Notes under the pieces: model-generated
What the model was told of the DNA's origin: nothing
The model's input: the letters and a program-made list of their open reading frames with translations, nothing else
The model's database searches: none
From: Bacteroides caecigallinarum
Lineage (GTDB): Bacteria; Bacteroidota; Bacteroidia; Bacteroidales; Bacteroidaceae
Length of the DNA stretch: 47,286 nt
Direction of reading: 5' to 3'
Assembly (NCBI RefSeq): GCF_016901995.1
Contig: NZ_JACJLE010000031.1
Coordinates: 1-47,286, forward strand
Made by a program: the position numbers and the translations under genes
Shown: positions 1 to 11,125 of the stretch, one piece after another
Position numbering within the stretch: the first letter of the stretch is position 1
Layout: each line of letters begins with the position of its first letter

Positions 1-53
1 CTTCGTCACGCCGATGGTACTGCATATTGTGGGAGAGTAGGTAGTCGCCGTCT
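1..53 (+). rRNA. rrf: 5S ribosomal RNA, 3' end (partial)
   Basis: The opening bases contain the 3' part of a bacterial 5S rRNA, including GCCGATGGTACTGC and TGTGGGAGAGTAGGT followed by a GTCGCCG-type end. The 5' half lies outside the window. A terminator follows at once, so this is the end of an rRNA operon. The exact 3' end is estimated to within a few bases. Confidence 0.88.
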
Positions 54-63
54 TATATGAGAG

Positions 64-96
64 ATCCTCGAGGTAGAGATACTTCGGGGATTTTTT
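64..96 (+). terminator. Intrinsic terminator of the rRNA operon
   Basis: A 10-bp stem, ATCCTCGAGG paired with CTTCGGGGAT (with G-T pairs), is followed by six T. It sits about 10 nt after the 5S end. The remaining bases to the first V-ATPase gene hold only AT-rich sequence and the promoter below. Confidence 0.85.
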
Positions 97-212
97 GCGT
101 TTATACACTATTATGTAATGTATTTACAGACCTGATGTTAATCTAATGTTTAATATTGATAATCTTGTATAAAATCATCGATTTTAAATTCGTTTTCTTC
201 ATCCTTATTTCT

Positions 213-220
213 TATATTTG
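213..220 (+). promoter_or_regulatory. Promoter -7 box of the V-ATPase operon
   Basis: TATATTTG matches the Bacteroidetes -7 consensus TAnnTTTG and lies 83 nt before the subunit E start. No good TTTG -33 box is seen at 19-21 nt; the region there is T-rich. Confidence 0.55.
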
Positions 221-302
221 AGCAGCGAAATAAGATTCTGACCTTAGAAATCTTATTTATACCTTGGTTATAAATAAAAACAATTTATTTACTAATATAA
301 TT

Positions 303-893
303 ATGGAAAATAAAATTCAAGAACTTACCGATAAGATATATCGCGAAGGTGTGGAAAAAGGAAACGAAGAAGCACAGCGACTTATCAGTGAGGCTCAGAA
401 AAAAGCTGAGAAGATGATTGAAGAAGCCCAGAAGCAGGCTGATGAGATTATTAGTATGGCTAAAAAATCGGCTGAGGAACTAAAGGAAAACACAAAGTCG
501 GAATTAAAACTCTTTGCCGGTCAGGCATTAAATGCTTTGAAAACTGAAGTGACTAATCTGCTTACTAACCAAACAGTATCTGAAGCAGTGAAAAATTTCA
601 CAGCAGAAAAGGATTATCTTAACATGTTTATTGTAAATCTGGCCAAACAATGGGTGGAAAATGAACCTGTTGTTATATCAGTGGCTGATGCAGAGAACTT
701 AAAGAAGTATTTTTCAAAAAATGCTAAGGATCTGCTTGATAAGGGAGTTAAGATAGAAAATGTAAATGGTTCGAAAGTTCTTTTTACAATTTCTCCTGCT
801 GACGGTTCATATAAGGTTAATTTTGGTGAGGAAGAGTTTGAAAACTACTTTAAGGATTTCTTACGTCCACAGCTAGTACAAATGTTGTTTTAA
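303..893 (+). CDS. atpE: V-type ATP synthase subunit E
   Basis: This is the peripheral stalk subunit of a V/A-type ATPase. The N-terminal third is a long Lys/Glu/Ala-rich coiled coil with heptad-like repeats, followed by a globular C-terminal domain, as in the NtpE/AtpE family. The start at 303 (MENKIQ) was preferred over an in-frame upstream start at 264, because family members begin just before the coiled coil and the extra 13 residues are AT-rich leader translation. It is the first gene of a seven-gene operon. The length of 196 aa is normal for the family. The identification rests on both the coiled coil and the operon context. Confidence 0.87.
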   Translation: MENKIQELTDKIYREGVEKGNEEAQRLISEAQKKAEKMIEEAQKQADEIISMAKKSAEELKENTKSELKLFAGQALNALKTEVTNLLTNQTVSEAVKNFTAEKDYLNMFIVNLAKQWVENEPVVISVADAENLKKYFSKNAKDLLDKGVKIENVNGSKVLFTISPADGSYKVNFGEEEFENYFKDFLRPQLVQMLF

Positions 894-902
894 AATAGGA
901 TT

Positions 903-1742
903 ATGGATGCTTATTATTATCTAGTAGCCGGATTGCCTGATATATCATTGGAAGATGGCAAGCTGAGTTATACGGTTGATAGTTTTAAGTCGGAAATATA
1001 CCCTGATTTGTCGGATAAAGATAAAAAAGTAATAGATCTGTTTTATCTTAAATTTGATAATGATAACCTTTTACATCTATTGAAAGACAAGGAATATACT
1101 GTAAGTACATCTGGAATTTTTAGTACTGAGGAACTTCTTACATTGATAGATACAGTAAAAGAGGGAGATATTCCCGATAAAAAGTTCCCATCTTATTTTG
1201 GTAAATTCATTTCTGAATATTTGACTCTTTCTCCAGAAGATGAGTATAGAGCCGGTGATATATTGGCATCTGAATATTATTCCTATGCAATGAAAAGTAG
1301 GAATAGATTTGTTTCTTCATGGTTTGAGTTTAATCTTAATCTGAATAATATCCAAACTGCAATTTCCGCACGTAAATATAAGTTGGATGTAGCTTCGGCC
1401 ATAGTTGGTGATACAGAAGTGTGTGAGCTTTTGCGTGTATCCAATGCCAGAGATTTTGGATTGGGAGAAACTTTGACATATTTGGAAAATATTCAGAGGA
1501 TAGCTGAAATAGATGATTTGGTAGAAAGGGAAAAGAAAACAGACCAACTGAAATGGGATTGGTTGGAAACTGAGTCTTTTTTTAATTATTTCACTGTAGA
1601 ACGTTTATTTGTCTTTTTATTACAGCTTGAAATGATAGAAAGATGGATATCATTGGATAAAGATAAAGGTAATGAATTATTCAGAGCTATGATCAAGGCT
1701 TTGAAGGATGATGTTCAGATACCTGAGGAGTTTAGAAATTAG
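903..1742 (+). CDS. DUF2764 family protein of the V-ATPase operon
   Basis: A 279-aa protein matching the DUF2764 family, found between subunits E and A in V-ATPase operons of Bacteroidetes and also in spirochaete/chlamydia-type operons. It starts MDAYYYLVAGLPDI, has no signal peptide or membrane segment, and is mostly helical and acidic. It starts 9 nt after subunit E stops. No separate subunit C (or F) gene is seen in the operon, so it may take the place of subunit C as the link between rotor and ring. That role is inferred from position and helical character only. Confidence 0.8.
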   Translation: MDAYYYLVAGLPDISLEDGKLSYTVDSFKSEIYPDLSDKDKKVIDLFYLKFDNDNLLHLLKDKEYTVSTSGIFSTEELLTLIDTVKEGDIPDKKFPSYFGKFISEYLTLSPEDEYRAGDILASEYYSYAMKSRNRFVSSWFEFNLNLNNIQTAISARKYKLDVASAIVGDTEVCELLRVSNARDFGLGETLTYLENIQRIAEIDDLVEREKKTDQLKWDWLETESFFNYFTVERLFVFLLQLEMIERWISLDKDKGNELFRAMIKALKDDVQIPEEFRN

Positions 1743-1757
1743 TTTAAATATAATAAA

Positions 1758-3515
1758 ATGGCAACAAAAGGTAGTGTTATTGGAGTTATTGCCAATATGG
1801 TGACTCTAACTGTAGATGGTCCGGTGGCACAGAATGAAATCTGTTACATTTCTACAGGTGGTGACCGTCTTATGGCCGAGGTTATTAAAGTGGTAGGAAC
1901 CAATGTTTATGTACAGGTATTCGAAAGTACACGTGGATTGAAGGTTGGTGCTGAAGCTGAATTTACCGGCCATATGCTTGAGGTAACTTTAGGACCTGGT
2001 ATGCTGTCGAAAAACTATGATGGCTTACAGAATGACCTAGATAAGATGGATGGCGTTTTCCTGAAACGCGGACAATATACTTATCCTTTGGACAAAGAAG
2101 CTAAATGGCTTTTCAAACCAATAGTTAAGGCTGGAGATGAAGTTGGACCTTCGGCTTGGCTTGGAGAAGTAGAGGAAAACCATCAACCATTGAAAATCAT
2201 GGTTCCTTTCCAGTTGACAGGAACATATAAAGTAAAATCTATAGTTTCGGAGGGTGAATATACAATAGAAGATACTGTAGCAGTTCTTACTGATAAGGAA
2301 GGAAATGATATTCCAGTAAATATGATTCAGAAATGGCCTGTAAAGAAGGCTATGACAAATTACAAGGAAAAACCACGTCCATTCCGTTTGCTTGAAACAG
2401 GAGTACGTGTTATTGATACTGTGAATCCTATAGTGGAAGGTGGTACAGGATTTATCCCTGGTCCTTTCGGTACTGGTAAGACAGTGTTGCAGCATGCCAT
2501 TTCAAAGCAGGCTGAAGCTGATATTGTTATCATTGCAGCCTGTGGTGAACGTGCAAATGAGGTTGTGGAAATCTTTACTGAATTCCCTGAACTAGTTGAC
2601 CCGCATACCGGCAGAAAATTGATGGAACGTACTATTATTGTTGCTAATACATCAAACATGCCTGTGGCTGCACGTGAAGCTTCTGTATATACAGCTATGA
2701 CTATGGCTGAATTCTATCGTGCACAGGGACTTAAGGTTCTTCTTATGGCAGACTCTACTTCTCGTTGGGCTCAGGCACTGCGTGAAATGTCTAACCGTAT
2801 GGAAGAATTGCCTGGACCTGATGCATTCCCTATGGATATCTCGGCTATTATTTCAAACTTCTACGGACGTGCAGGTTATGTTTATCTGAATAACGGTGCT
2901 ACTGGTTCTATCACATTTATCGGTACTGTGTCACCTGCCGGAGGTAACCTGAAGGAACCTGTGACAGAGAATACTAAGAAAGTTGCACGCTGTTTCTATG
3001 CGTTGGAACAGGAACGTGCCGACCGTAAACGTTATCCTGCTGTTAATCCTATTGATTCTTATTCAAAATATCTGGAATATCCGGAATTCGAGAATTATAT
3101 TGCAGAACGTATTAACGGAGAATGGATAGGAAAGGTCAATGAATTGAAGACCAGACTGCTGAGAGGTAAGGAAATCGCAGAACAGATCAATATCCTTGGT
3201 GATGATGGTGTGCCTGTAGAATATCATGTTATCTTCTGGAAGTCTGAACTTATTGACTTTGTAATTCTTCAGCAGGATGCATTCGATGAAGTGGATTCTG
3301 TTACTCCTATGGAACGCCAGGAGGAAATTGTAAATATGGTAATAGATGTTTGCCATACAGAATTCAAATTCGATAACTTTGTAGAGGTTATGGAATACTT
3401 CAAGAAGATGATTAATATCTGCAAGCAAATGAACTATTCCAAATATAAATCTGCCGAATACGTGGAATTTGGAAAACAGTTACAGGAGCTTATTGCCGAA
3501 AGACGTGCTGAATAA
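1758..3515 (+). CDS. atpA: V-type ATP synthase catalytic subunit A
   Basis: Catalytic ATP-hydrolysing/synthesising subunit of the V1 head, 585 aa, the usual length. A beta-barrel N-terminal domain (about 1-75) is followed by the subunit A-specific insert (about 110-190) and the nucleotide-binding core. The Walker A GPFGTGKT is at residues 235-242, and the conserved ACGERANEV and SRWAQALREMSNRMEELPG regions follow. The start at 1758 (MATKG) lies 15 nt after the DUF2764 stop. The start MATK is shared with subunit B downstream, a paralogue. High confidence. Confidence 0.97.
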   Translation: MATKGSVIGVIANMVTLTVDGPVAQNEICYISTGGDRLMAEVIKVVGTNVYVQVFESTRGLKVGAEAEFTGHMLEVTLGPGMLSKNYDGLQNDLDKMDGVFLKRGQYTYPLDKEAKWLFKPIVKAGDEVGPSAWLGEVEENHQPLKIMVPFQLTGTYKVKSIVSEGEYTIEDTVAVLTDKEGNDIPVNMIQKWPVKKAMTNYKEKPRPFRLLETGVRVIDTVNPIVEGGTGFIPGPFGTGKTVLQHAISKQAEADIVIIAACGERANEVVEIFTEFPELVDPHTGRKLMERTIIVANTSNMPVAAREASVYTAMTMAEFYRAQGLKVLLMADSTSRWAQALREMSNRMEELPGPDAFPMDISAIISNFYGRAGYVYLNNGATGSITFIGTVSPAGGNLKEPVTENTKKVARCFYALEQERADRKRYPAVNPIDSYSKYLEYPEFENYIAERINGEWIGKVNELKTRLLRGKEIAEQINILGDDGVPVEYHVIFWKSELIDFVILQQDAFDEVDSVTPMERQEEIVNMVIDVCHTEFKFDNFVEVMEYFKKMINICKQMNYSKYKSAEYVEFGKQLQELIAERRAE

Positions 3516-3542
3516 TTTATTTCATTAACTAAGAATCATAAA

Positions 3543-4862
3543 ATGGCAACAAAAGCATTTCAAAAAATATATACCAAAATAGGCCAGATAACTAAAGCTA
3601 CCTGCTCACTGAAAGCTAAAGGAGTGGGGTATGACGAACTGGCTATGGTGAACGGCAAACTTGCACAGGTTGTAAAGATTGCCGGAGATGATGTTACGCT
3701 GCAGGTGTTTGAGGGTACTGAAGGTATTCCGACAAATGCAGAAGTGGTTTTCTTAGGAAAATCGCCTACACTGAAGGTTAGCGAACAGTTGGCAGGACGT
3801 TTCTTCAATGCGTTCGGTGATCCTATTGATGGCGGTCCTGAGGTTGAGGGTGTAGAAGTGGAAATCGGTGGTCCTTCTGTGAACCCGGTACGCCGTAAAC
3901 AGCCATCTGAACTTATTGCTACAGGTATTGCGGGTATTGACTTGAACAATACATTGGTGTCAGGACAGAAGATTCCGTTCTTTGCCGATCCGGACCAGCC
4001 GTTTAACCAGGTGATGGCTAATGTGGCTCTTCGTGCCGAGACAGATAAAATTATCCTTGGCGGTATGGGTATGACTAATGATGACTACCTTTACTTCAAG
4101 AATGTGTTCTCTAACGCTGGTGCGTTGGACCGTATCATCAGTTTCGTGAATACTACCGAGAACCCTCCTGTAGAACGATTGCTTATTCCTGATATGGCAT
4201 TGACAGCTGCGGAATATTTTGCAGTAGAGCATAATCAGAAAGTTTTGGTTCTGCTTACAGATATGACTTCGTATGCCGACGCATTGGCAATCGTGTCAAA
4301 CCGTATGGATCAGATTCCTTCGAAGGACTCTATGCCAGGTTCTTTGTACTCAGACCTTGCCAAGATTTACGAAAAGGCTGTACAGTTCCCTAGCGGTGGT
4401 TCTATAACCATTATCGCGGTGACTACACTTTCTGGTGGAGATATCACTCATGCAGTACCTGATAATACTGGTTATATCACAGAAGGACAGTTGTTCCTGC
4501 GTCGTGATAGCGATATAGGTAAGGTTATTGTCGATCCTTTCCGTTCACTTTCACGTTTGAAACAGTTGGTTAGCGGTAAGAAAACACGTAAAGACCATCC
4601 GCAGGTTATGAACGCTGCCGTACGTCTGTATGCCGATGCAGCAAATGCCAAGACAAAAATGGAAAACGGTTTTGACCTTACAAACTACGACGAACGTACA
4701 TTGGCTTTCGCTAAGGATTATGCAAATCAGCTTCTTGCTATTGACGTCAACCTCAATACAACAGAAATGCTTGATGTTACTTGGGGATTGTTCAGCAAGT
4801 ATTTCAAGCCTGAAGAGGTTAATATTAAGAAGGAATTTGTTGATCAGTATTGGAAGAAGTAA
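3543..4862 (+). CDS. atpB: V-type ATP synthase regulatory subunit B
   Basis: Non-catalytic nucleotide-binding subunit of the V1 hexamer, 439 aa. It has the same three-part fold as subunit A but lacks the large insert and a canonical Walker A Lys-Thr; the equivalent loop reads SGQKIPFFADPDQP. Family signatures include GALDRIISFVNTTENPPVER and LLTDMTSYADALAIVSNRMDQIP. It starts 27 nt after subunit A. It alternates with A in the head and helps shape the catalytic sites. Confidence 0.96.
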   Translation: MATKAFQKIYTKIGQITKATCSLKAKGVGYDELAMVNGKLAQVVKIAGDDVTLQVFEGTEGIPTNAEVVFLGKSPTLKVSEQLAGRFFNAFGDPIDGGPEVEGVEVEIGGPSVNPVRRKQPSELIATGIAGIDLNNTLVSGQKIPFFADPDQPFNQVMANVALRAETDKIILGGMGMTNDDYLYFKNVFSNAGALDRIISFVNTTENPPVERLLIPDMALTAAEYFAVEHNQKVLVLLTDMTSYADALAIVSNRMDQIPSKDSMPGSLYSDLAKIYEKAVQFPSGGSITIIAVTTLSGGDITHAVPDNTGYITEGQLFLRRDSDIGKVIVDPFRSLSRLKQLVSGKKTRKDHPQVMNAAVRLYADAANAKTKMENGFDLTNYDERTLAFAKDYANQLLAIDVNLNTTEMLDVTWGLFSKYFKPEEVNIKKEFVDQYWKK

Positions 4863-4886
4863 TCAAATTCAATAAAAAACAGAGAA

Positions 4887-5492
4887 ATGGCTATTAAATT
4901 TCAATATAACAAAACCTCGCTACAGCAGTTGGAAAAGCAACTGAAGGTTCGAGTTCGTACGCTTCCTATAATAAAGAATAAGGAAAGTGCGTTGCGACTT
5001 GAGGTGAAACGTTGCAAAACTGAAGCTGTGGAACTGGAGGAACGTCTTGAAAGTCAGATTCAGGCGTATGAAGCCATGTTCGCACTCTGGAATGAATTTG
5101 ATGCTTCATTGATAAAAGTGAAGGATGTTCATTTGGGCGTTAGAAAGATTGCAGGTGTCAGGGTTCCGCTACTTGAAGAGGTGGACTTCGATATCCGTAA
5201 ATTCAGTATGTTCTCTGCTCCTAAATGGTATGCTGACGGACTTCATATATTGAAGACTTTGGCGCAAACTGCCATTGAGAGAGAATTTACACTCGCCAAA
5301 TTGGGCTTGCTGGAACATGCGCGTAAAAAAACTACTCAAAAGGTAAACCTGTTTGAGAAGGTACAGATCCCTGGATATCAGGACGCATTGAGAAAAATTA
5401 AACGTTTCATGGAAGATGAGGAAAATCTGTCGAAGTCATCACAGAAGATTCTGAAGTCTATCCAGGAAAAGAGAAAGGAGGCTGAGGAATGA
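4887..5492 (+). CDS. atpD: V-type ATP synthase subunit D (central stalk)
   Basis: Central rotor shaft of the V-ATPase, 201 aa. It is almost wholly helical, with two long coiled-coil arms (about 8-75 and 125-200) and a short middle region, as in NtpD. The N-terminal sequence KFQYNKTSLQQLEKQLKVR is typical. It starts 24 nt after subunit B and its end overlaps subunit I by 4 nt (ATGA), implying translational coupling. No separate subunit F (NtpG) gene follows, unlike in enterococcal or archaeal operons. Confidence 0.92.
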   Translation: MAIKFQYNKTSLQQLEKQLKVRVRTLPIIKNKESALRLEVKRCKTEAVELEERLESQIQAYEAMFALWNEFDASLIKVKDVHLGVRKIAGVRVPLLEEVDFDIRKFSMFSAPKWYADGLHILKTLAQTAIEREFTLAKLGLLEHARKKTTQKVNLFEKVQIPGYQDALRKIKRFMEDEENLSKSSQKILKSIQEKRKEAEE

Positions 5493-7288
5493 TTGCTAAA
5501 ATGAAAAAGCTGACTTTCCTTATATATTATAAGGAGTACGAACAGTTTCTGGAAAAACTGCGTGAACTTGGTGTAGTTCATATTTTTACGAAATCACAGG
5601 GAGCGGCAGAAAATCAGGAACTTCAGGATCGTATCCGATTGGCTGCAAAATATGCTGCTGCGATAAAATACCTTCAGGGAATGAATGTTGTGGCAGATAA
5701 GCATGAAGGTGATGCTGCTAAAGGAGAAAAAACTCTAGAGGTATTGTCTGAACTGCAGGCTGATCAGCAACAGCTGGTTCACAAGAAACAGGCGCTTGAA
5801 AAGGAAATTGTTTCGTTAGAACCATGGGGAGATTTCGACTCTGGTAATATTGAACGTCTTGGGAATGCCGGTTATGTAGTGAATTTCTATATATGCTCTG
5901 AAAAACAATTCAAAGATGAATGGATTCAGGCATATAATGCAACAGTTATAAACAAAATAGGTTCGAAAGTTTATTTTGTAACTATAACATCAGAAAAAGA
6001 TGTTCCTGAACTTGAGGTGGAATATGCAAAATTGCCGGATAAATCTTTGAGTGGCTTGAAGGCTTCTGTTGAGAATCTTGAAAAAGATATAAACAAAGTG
6101 GATGAAAGCATCAAGGATTTGGCAAGAACATCTATTGCAGACCTTGAAGTAGCTCAAAGGAAGGTCTATTCTGAAATAGAATTCTCAAAGGTTGTATTGA
6201 CCGGAGATTCCTTGGCCGACAATAAGCTGGTATTATTGGAAGGTTGGGTTCCTGAAGTTAAAACTGAAGATGTTAAGTCTTTCATGGATAATCAAGGAGC
6301 TTATTATGAGATTTCCAACCCTGCACCTGAAGACAATGTGCCTATATTGTTTAAAAACGATAAGTTCTCACGGTTGTTTGAACCTATCATAAGGCTGTAT
6401 ATGTTGCCTAAATATAATGAACTTGACCTTACTCCGTTCTTTGCACCTTTCTTCATGCTGTTTTTCGGCTTGTGTCTTGGAGATACAGGATACGGTGCGT
6501 TTATGGTGTTGGCAGTTACTATATATAGGCTGATGGCTAAGAATATAAGTCCGGGCATGAAACCGATACTTACATTGGTGCAAATCCTTGGAGCTTCTAC
6601 AATGGTTTGTGGTCTGCTTACAGGAACATGTTTCGGATTTAATATTTATGATATTCAGGTGCCTTTCCTGCAGAAGATGAAGGAAGCTATTTCACTCGAT
6701 AATCAGCAAATGTTTAATCTGTCTCTTATTCTGGGTGGAGTTCAGATAATCTTCGGAATGATGCTGAAAGCTGTTAACCAGACTATACAGCTCGGATTTA
6801 AGTATGCTGTGGGAACAATAGGATGGATATTTGTCATTCTTAGTTCTGCAATAGCATTTGCCGGTGCAATGGAAATGGGTGGAACAGTACACATGGTGTT
6901 TGTGATAGCAGGATTACTTATGGCTTATCTTTACAATAGTCCAGGTAAGAATGTTTTCGTAAATATCGGTCTTGGACTTTGGGACAGTTATAATATGGCA
7001 ACCGGATTGTTAGGTGATATATTGTCATATGTTCGTCTGTTTGCATTGGGATTGTCAGGAGGTATTTTGGCAAGCGTATTCAATAGTCTTGCAGCAGGTA
7101 TGAGTCCTGACAATATAATAGCAGGCCCTATAGTTATGGTGCTTATATTTGTCATCGGACATTCAATCAATATCTTTATGAATGTTCTTGGTGCAATGGT
7201 TCACCCTATGCGTTTGACTTTCGTTGAGTTTTTCAAGAACTCAGGTTATGAAGGTGGAGGAAAGGAATACTCTCCATTAAAAAAATAA
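5489..7288 (+). CDS. atpI: V-type ATP synthase subunit I (membrane stator)
   Basis: Large stator subunit that forms the ion half-channels beside the K ring, 599 aa. The N-terminal half (about 1-290) is cytoplasmic with coiled-coil stretches. The C-terminal half has about seven membrane segments starting near LTPFFAPFFMLFFGLCLGD (around residue 310), a family hallmark, and includes SYVRLFALGLSGG near 510, which carries the essential Arg. The end contains HPMRLTFVEFFKN, also conserved. It overlaps subunit D by 4 nt. The length is a little short for the family but complete. Confidence 0.95.
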   Translation: MIAKMKKLTFLIYYKEYEQFLEKLRELGVVHIFTKSQGAAENQELQDRIRLAAKYAAAIKYLQGMNVVADKHEGDAAKGEKTLEVLSELQADQQQLVHKKQALEKEIVSLEPWGDFDSGNIERLGNAGYVVNFYICSEKQFKDEWIQAYNATVINKIGSKVYFVTITSEKDVPELEVEYAKLPDKSLSGLKASVENLEKDINKVDESIKDLARTSIADLEVAQRKVYSEIEFSKVVLTGDSLADNKLVLLEGWVPEVKTEDVKSFMDNQGAYYEISNPAPEDNVPILFKNDKFSRLFEPIIRLYMLPKYNELDLTPFFAPFFMLFFGLCLGDTGYGAFMVLAVTIYRLMAKNISPGMKPILTLVQILGASTMVCGLLTGTCFGFNIYDIQVPFLQKMKEAISLDNQQMFNLSLILGGVQIIFGMMLKAVNQTIQLGFKYAVGTIGWIFVILSSAIAFAGAMEMGGTVHMVFVIAGLLMAYLYNSPGKNVFVNIGLGLWDSYNMATGLLGDILSYVRLFALGLSGGILASVFNSLAAGMSPDNIIAGPIVMVLIFVIGHSINIFMNVLGAMVHPMRLTFVEFFKNSGYEGGGKEYSPLKK

Positions 7289-7308
7289 AATGTATTTCGT
7301 GTATATAA

Positions 7309-7806
<498 letters not shown>

Positions 7807-7830
7807 TATATAAATATAATATTTAGACTG

Positions 7831-7865
7831 AAAGCTGTCTCAATCTGATTGGGGCAGCTTTTTTA
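7831..7865 (+). terminator. Intrinsic terminator of the V-ATPase operon
   Basis: AAAGCTGTCTCAAT pairs with ATTGGGGCAGCTTT around a short loop (CTG), with G-T pairs, and a six-T run follows. Confidence 0.9.
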
Positions 7866-7870
7866 TGTTA

Positions 7871-7900
7871 TTGTGGATATGAAGTTTTTTTATAACTTTG
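7871..7900 (+). promoter_or_regulatory. Promoter of the TerB-DnaJ gene
   Basis: A TTG at 7871-7873 is followed after 19 nt by TAACTTTG (7893-7900), which fits the Bacteroidetes TTTG/TAnnTTTG promoter. It lies 27 nt before the start codon, directly behind the V-ATPase terminator. Confidence 0.65.
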
Positions 7901-7927
7901 TCACGTAATGTAAAAATATAGAATAAT

Positions 7928-8695
7928 ATGGGATATGGAAAATGGATAGGTGGCCTTATGGGTTTTGTTACCATGGGTCCTTTGGGTGCTTTGGCAGGTT
8001 TTGCCATCGGATCATTATTTGATAATGCAAATGAAAATACTATAGAAGGCTCAGACAGCCAGAATGAATATGCTGGACAGAGAAACAGCTTCCTGTTTTC
8101 TATGCTTGTTATGGCATCATATATAATACGTGCCGATGGAAGAATAATGCATAGCGAAATGGAATTTGTGAGACAATTCCTAAGGAATAATTTCGGTGAG
8201 ATTGCCGTTTCTGAAGGTGAACAGATACTTCTGAACTTGTTTGAACAGAGAAAGCAGATGGATAAGTCAAATCCAATGGCTTTTAAAAACACTATTCATG
8301 AATGTGGGGCGCAGATTGCGTCAAACATGTCGTATGAGGAACGTCTTCAGTTGTTACGCTTCTTAACTCAGATAGCCCAGAGCGACGGAAATGTATGTAA
8401 AGAAGAAATAGATGCACTCAAGGAAGTCGCCCTGGCAATGGGAATGTCACAGCAGGAAGTTGAGTCGATGTTAAACATGAGGGGCAAGTCTTTGGACGAA
8501 GCATACAAGGTTCTGGAAATTTCTCCGGATGCAACAGATGAAGAAGTGCGTGCGGCTTATAAGAAAATGGCTCTTAAGCATCATCCGGATAGGGTGGCAA
8601 CTTTAGGAGAAGACATAAGAAAAGCTGCAGAAGAAAAATTCCAGGATATCAATAATGCAAAAGAACGTATATACAAGGCTAGGGGAATGAGATAA
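7928..8695 (+). CDS. TerB-like and DnaJ-domain protein (DjlA-like)
   Basis: A 255-aa protein in three parts. Residues 1-35 are Gly/Ala-rich and hydrophobic (WIGGLMGFVTMGPLGALAGF), resembling a glycine-zipper membrane segment. Residues about 55-180 form a helical TerB-like domain (NSFLFSMLVMASYIIRADGRI...). Residues about 192-255 are a J domain with the HPD motif in ALKHHPDR. This order is that of DjlA-type co-chaperones, which stimulate DnaK from the membrane face. It stands alone between two terminator/promoter pairs. The specific client is unknown. Confidence 0.86.
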   Translation: MGYGKWIGGLMGFVTMGPLGALAGFAIGSLFDNANENTIEGSDSQNEYAGQRNSFLFSMLVMASYIIRADGRIMHSEMEFVRQFLRNNFGEIAVSEGEQILLNLFEQRKQMDKSNPMAFKNTIHECGAQIASNMSYEERLQLLRFLTQIAQSDGNVCKEEIDALKEVALAMGMSQQEVESMLNMRGKSLDEAYKVLEISPDATDEEVRAAYKKMALKHHPDRVATLGEDIRKAAEEKFQDINNAKERIYKARGMR

Positions 8696-8835
8696 AAAAT
8701 AATCGTGCTTTATAAAAGTTCTATTTTGTATAGTACAGATAGCAAAAACTGTGTTATATGTAATATATATAAAATAAAGTGCTTGGAAGTTTATCGAATA
8801 AGTGTTTTTTTTACGAAAAAAGAATAGTGCGAGTA

Positions 8836-8864
8836 TTGAGATTTAAAAGAAATCATTACTTTTG
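8836..8864 (+). promoter_or_regulatory. Promoter of gapA
   Basis: A TTG at 8836-8838 and TACTTTTG at 8857-8864 are separated by 18 nt. The predicted leader is about 90 nt. It contains two copies of ATTATATCGAA, near 8885 and 8907, with no other recognisable element. Confidence 0.6.
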
Positions 8865-8907
8865 CATCGTAAAACTTGAGATTAATTATATCGAATGATA
8901 TGATTGA

Positions 8908-9972
<1,065 letters not shown>

Positions 9973-9994
9973 TCAGTAACAAAACCATATATTT

Positions 9995-10023
9995 AAAGCC
10001 GTCTTGTTTTTCAAGGCGGCTTT
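9995..10023 (+). terminator. Intrinsic terminator of gapA
   Basis: AAAGCCGTCTTG and CAAGGCGGCTTT form a 12-bp stem (one G-T pair) around a T-rich loop. The T-tract after it is short (TTTATT). Confidence 0.85.
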
Positions 10024-10105
10024 ATTCGTTTTATAAATAATATAATTTATTTTGCATATTAATAAATCATTTAATACTGTTGTACTGATATTTACTAAAA
10101 AAAAC

Positions 10106-10113
10106 TATCTTTG
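10106..10113 (+). promoter_or_regulatory. Promoter -7 box for miaA
   Basis: TATCTTTG fits TAnnTTTG, 36 nt before the miaA start. The nearest upstream TTG is 23 nt away, longer than ideal. Confidence 0.5.
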
Positions 10114-10149
10114 TAAATATAATAGTTATACGTTAGATGAAATATTTTT

Positions 10150-11076
10150 ATGGGATATGATTTTATAACCATATTGGGGCCTACGGCTTCAGGTAAAACT
10201 GTTTTGGCTGCATCTTTGGCGAAGGCTATTGATGCCGAAATTATAAGTGGAGATAGCAGACAGGTGTATCGTGGAATGGATTTGGGAACAGGAAAGGATC
10301 TCAAAGATTATGTAGTTGACGGTTATCATGTTCCTTATCATTTGATAGATATTGTTGATCCGGGTTATAAATATAATGTATTTGAATTTCAAAGAGATTT
10401 CCTAGATGCGTACAAAAATATAAAATCGAGGAATAAAGAAGCCATTTTATGTGGAGGAACCGGAATGTATATAGAGTCTGTACTAAAAGGATACAGACTT
10501 GTACCTGTGCCTGAGAATAAAGAGTTGAGGGACAGTTTGTCATGCAAGTCTCTTGAGGAACTGACGGAAATCCTTTCAAAATATAAAAAATTGCACAATT
10601 CCACTGATGTCGATACCGCAAAACGTGCTATTAGGGCGATAGAAATAGAAGAGTATTATCTGAATAATAAAGTTGATGAGAGACCTTTTCCTGATTATAA
10701 AAGCATAATAATAGGTGTTGACATAGATAGGGAATTAAGACGTGAAAAAATTTCAAAGCGCCTTCGTCAAAGATTGGAAGAAGGAATGATAGATGAAGTT
10801 CGGGGCTTGTTGAATTCCGGTATATCGGCTGATGATCTTATATATTATGGATTGGAGTATAAATATCTGACCTTATACGTCACAGGTAAGTTGAGCTATG
10901 AGGATATGTGTTCTCAACTTGAAATAGCAATACATCAGTTTGCCAAACGACAGATGACTTGGTTTAGAGGAATGGAGAGAAGGGGATTCTCTATTAACTG
11001 GATAAATGCAGAATGGAGTCTGGAGCGTAAGGTAGATGCAATATTGAATCTCATTAATAAAACTGATAATTATTGA
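10150..11076 (+). CDS. miaA: tRNA dimethylallyltransferase
   Basis: Transfers an isopentenyl group to A37 of tRNAs that read UNN codons. It has 308 aa, the family length. The P-loop GPTASGKT is at residues 10-17, followed by the substrate region ISGDSRQVYRGMDLGTGK and the later GTGMYIESVLKGY and KRAIRAIEIEE segments. The C-terminal region has the usual HQFAKRQMTWFRG. The start is an ATG 36 nt after a promoter -7 box. The next gene follows within 50 nt and may be co-transcribed. Confidence 0.95.
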   Translation: MGYDFITILGPTASGKTVLAASLAKAIDAEIISGDSRQVYRGMDLGTGKDLKDYVVDGYHVPYHLIDIVDPGYKYNVFEFQRDFLDAYKNIKSRNKEAILCGGTGMYIESVLKGYRLVPVPENKELRDSLSCKSLEELTEILSKYKKLHNSTDVDTAKRAIRAIEIEEYYLNNKVDERPFPDYKSIIIGVDIDRELRREKISKRLRQRLEEGMIDEVRGLLNSGISADDLIYYGLEYKYLTLYVTGKLSYEDMCSQLEIAIHQFAKRQMTWFRGMERRGFSINWINAEWSLERKVDAILNLINKTDNY

Positions 11077-11125
11077 CAGCTAAGGAAATATTATTCGATT
11101 GTTGTGTAATCAAAATTTTAGTATT

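Noticed and set aside
4630..4875. 81-aa ORF inside subunit B
   Set aside because: It is an alternative frame of the strongly supported atpB gene.
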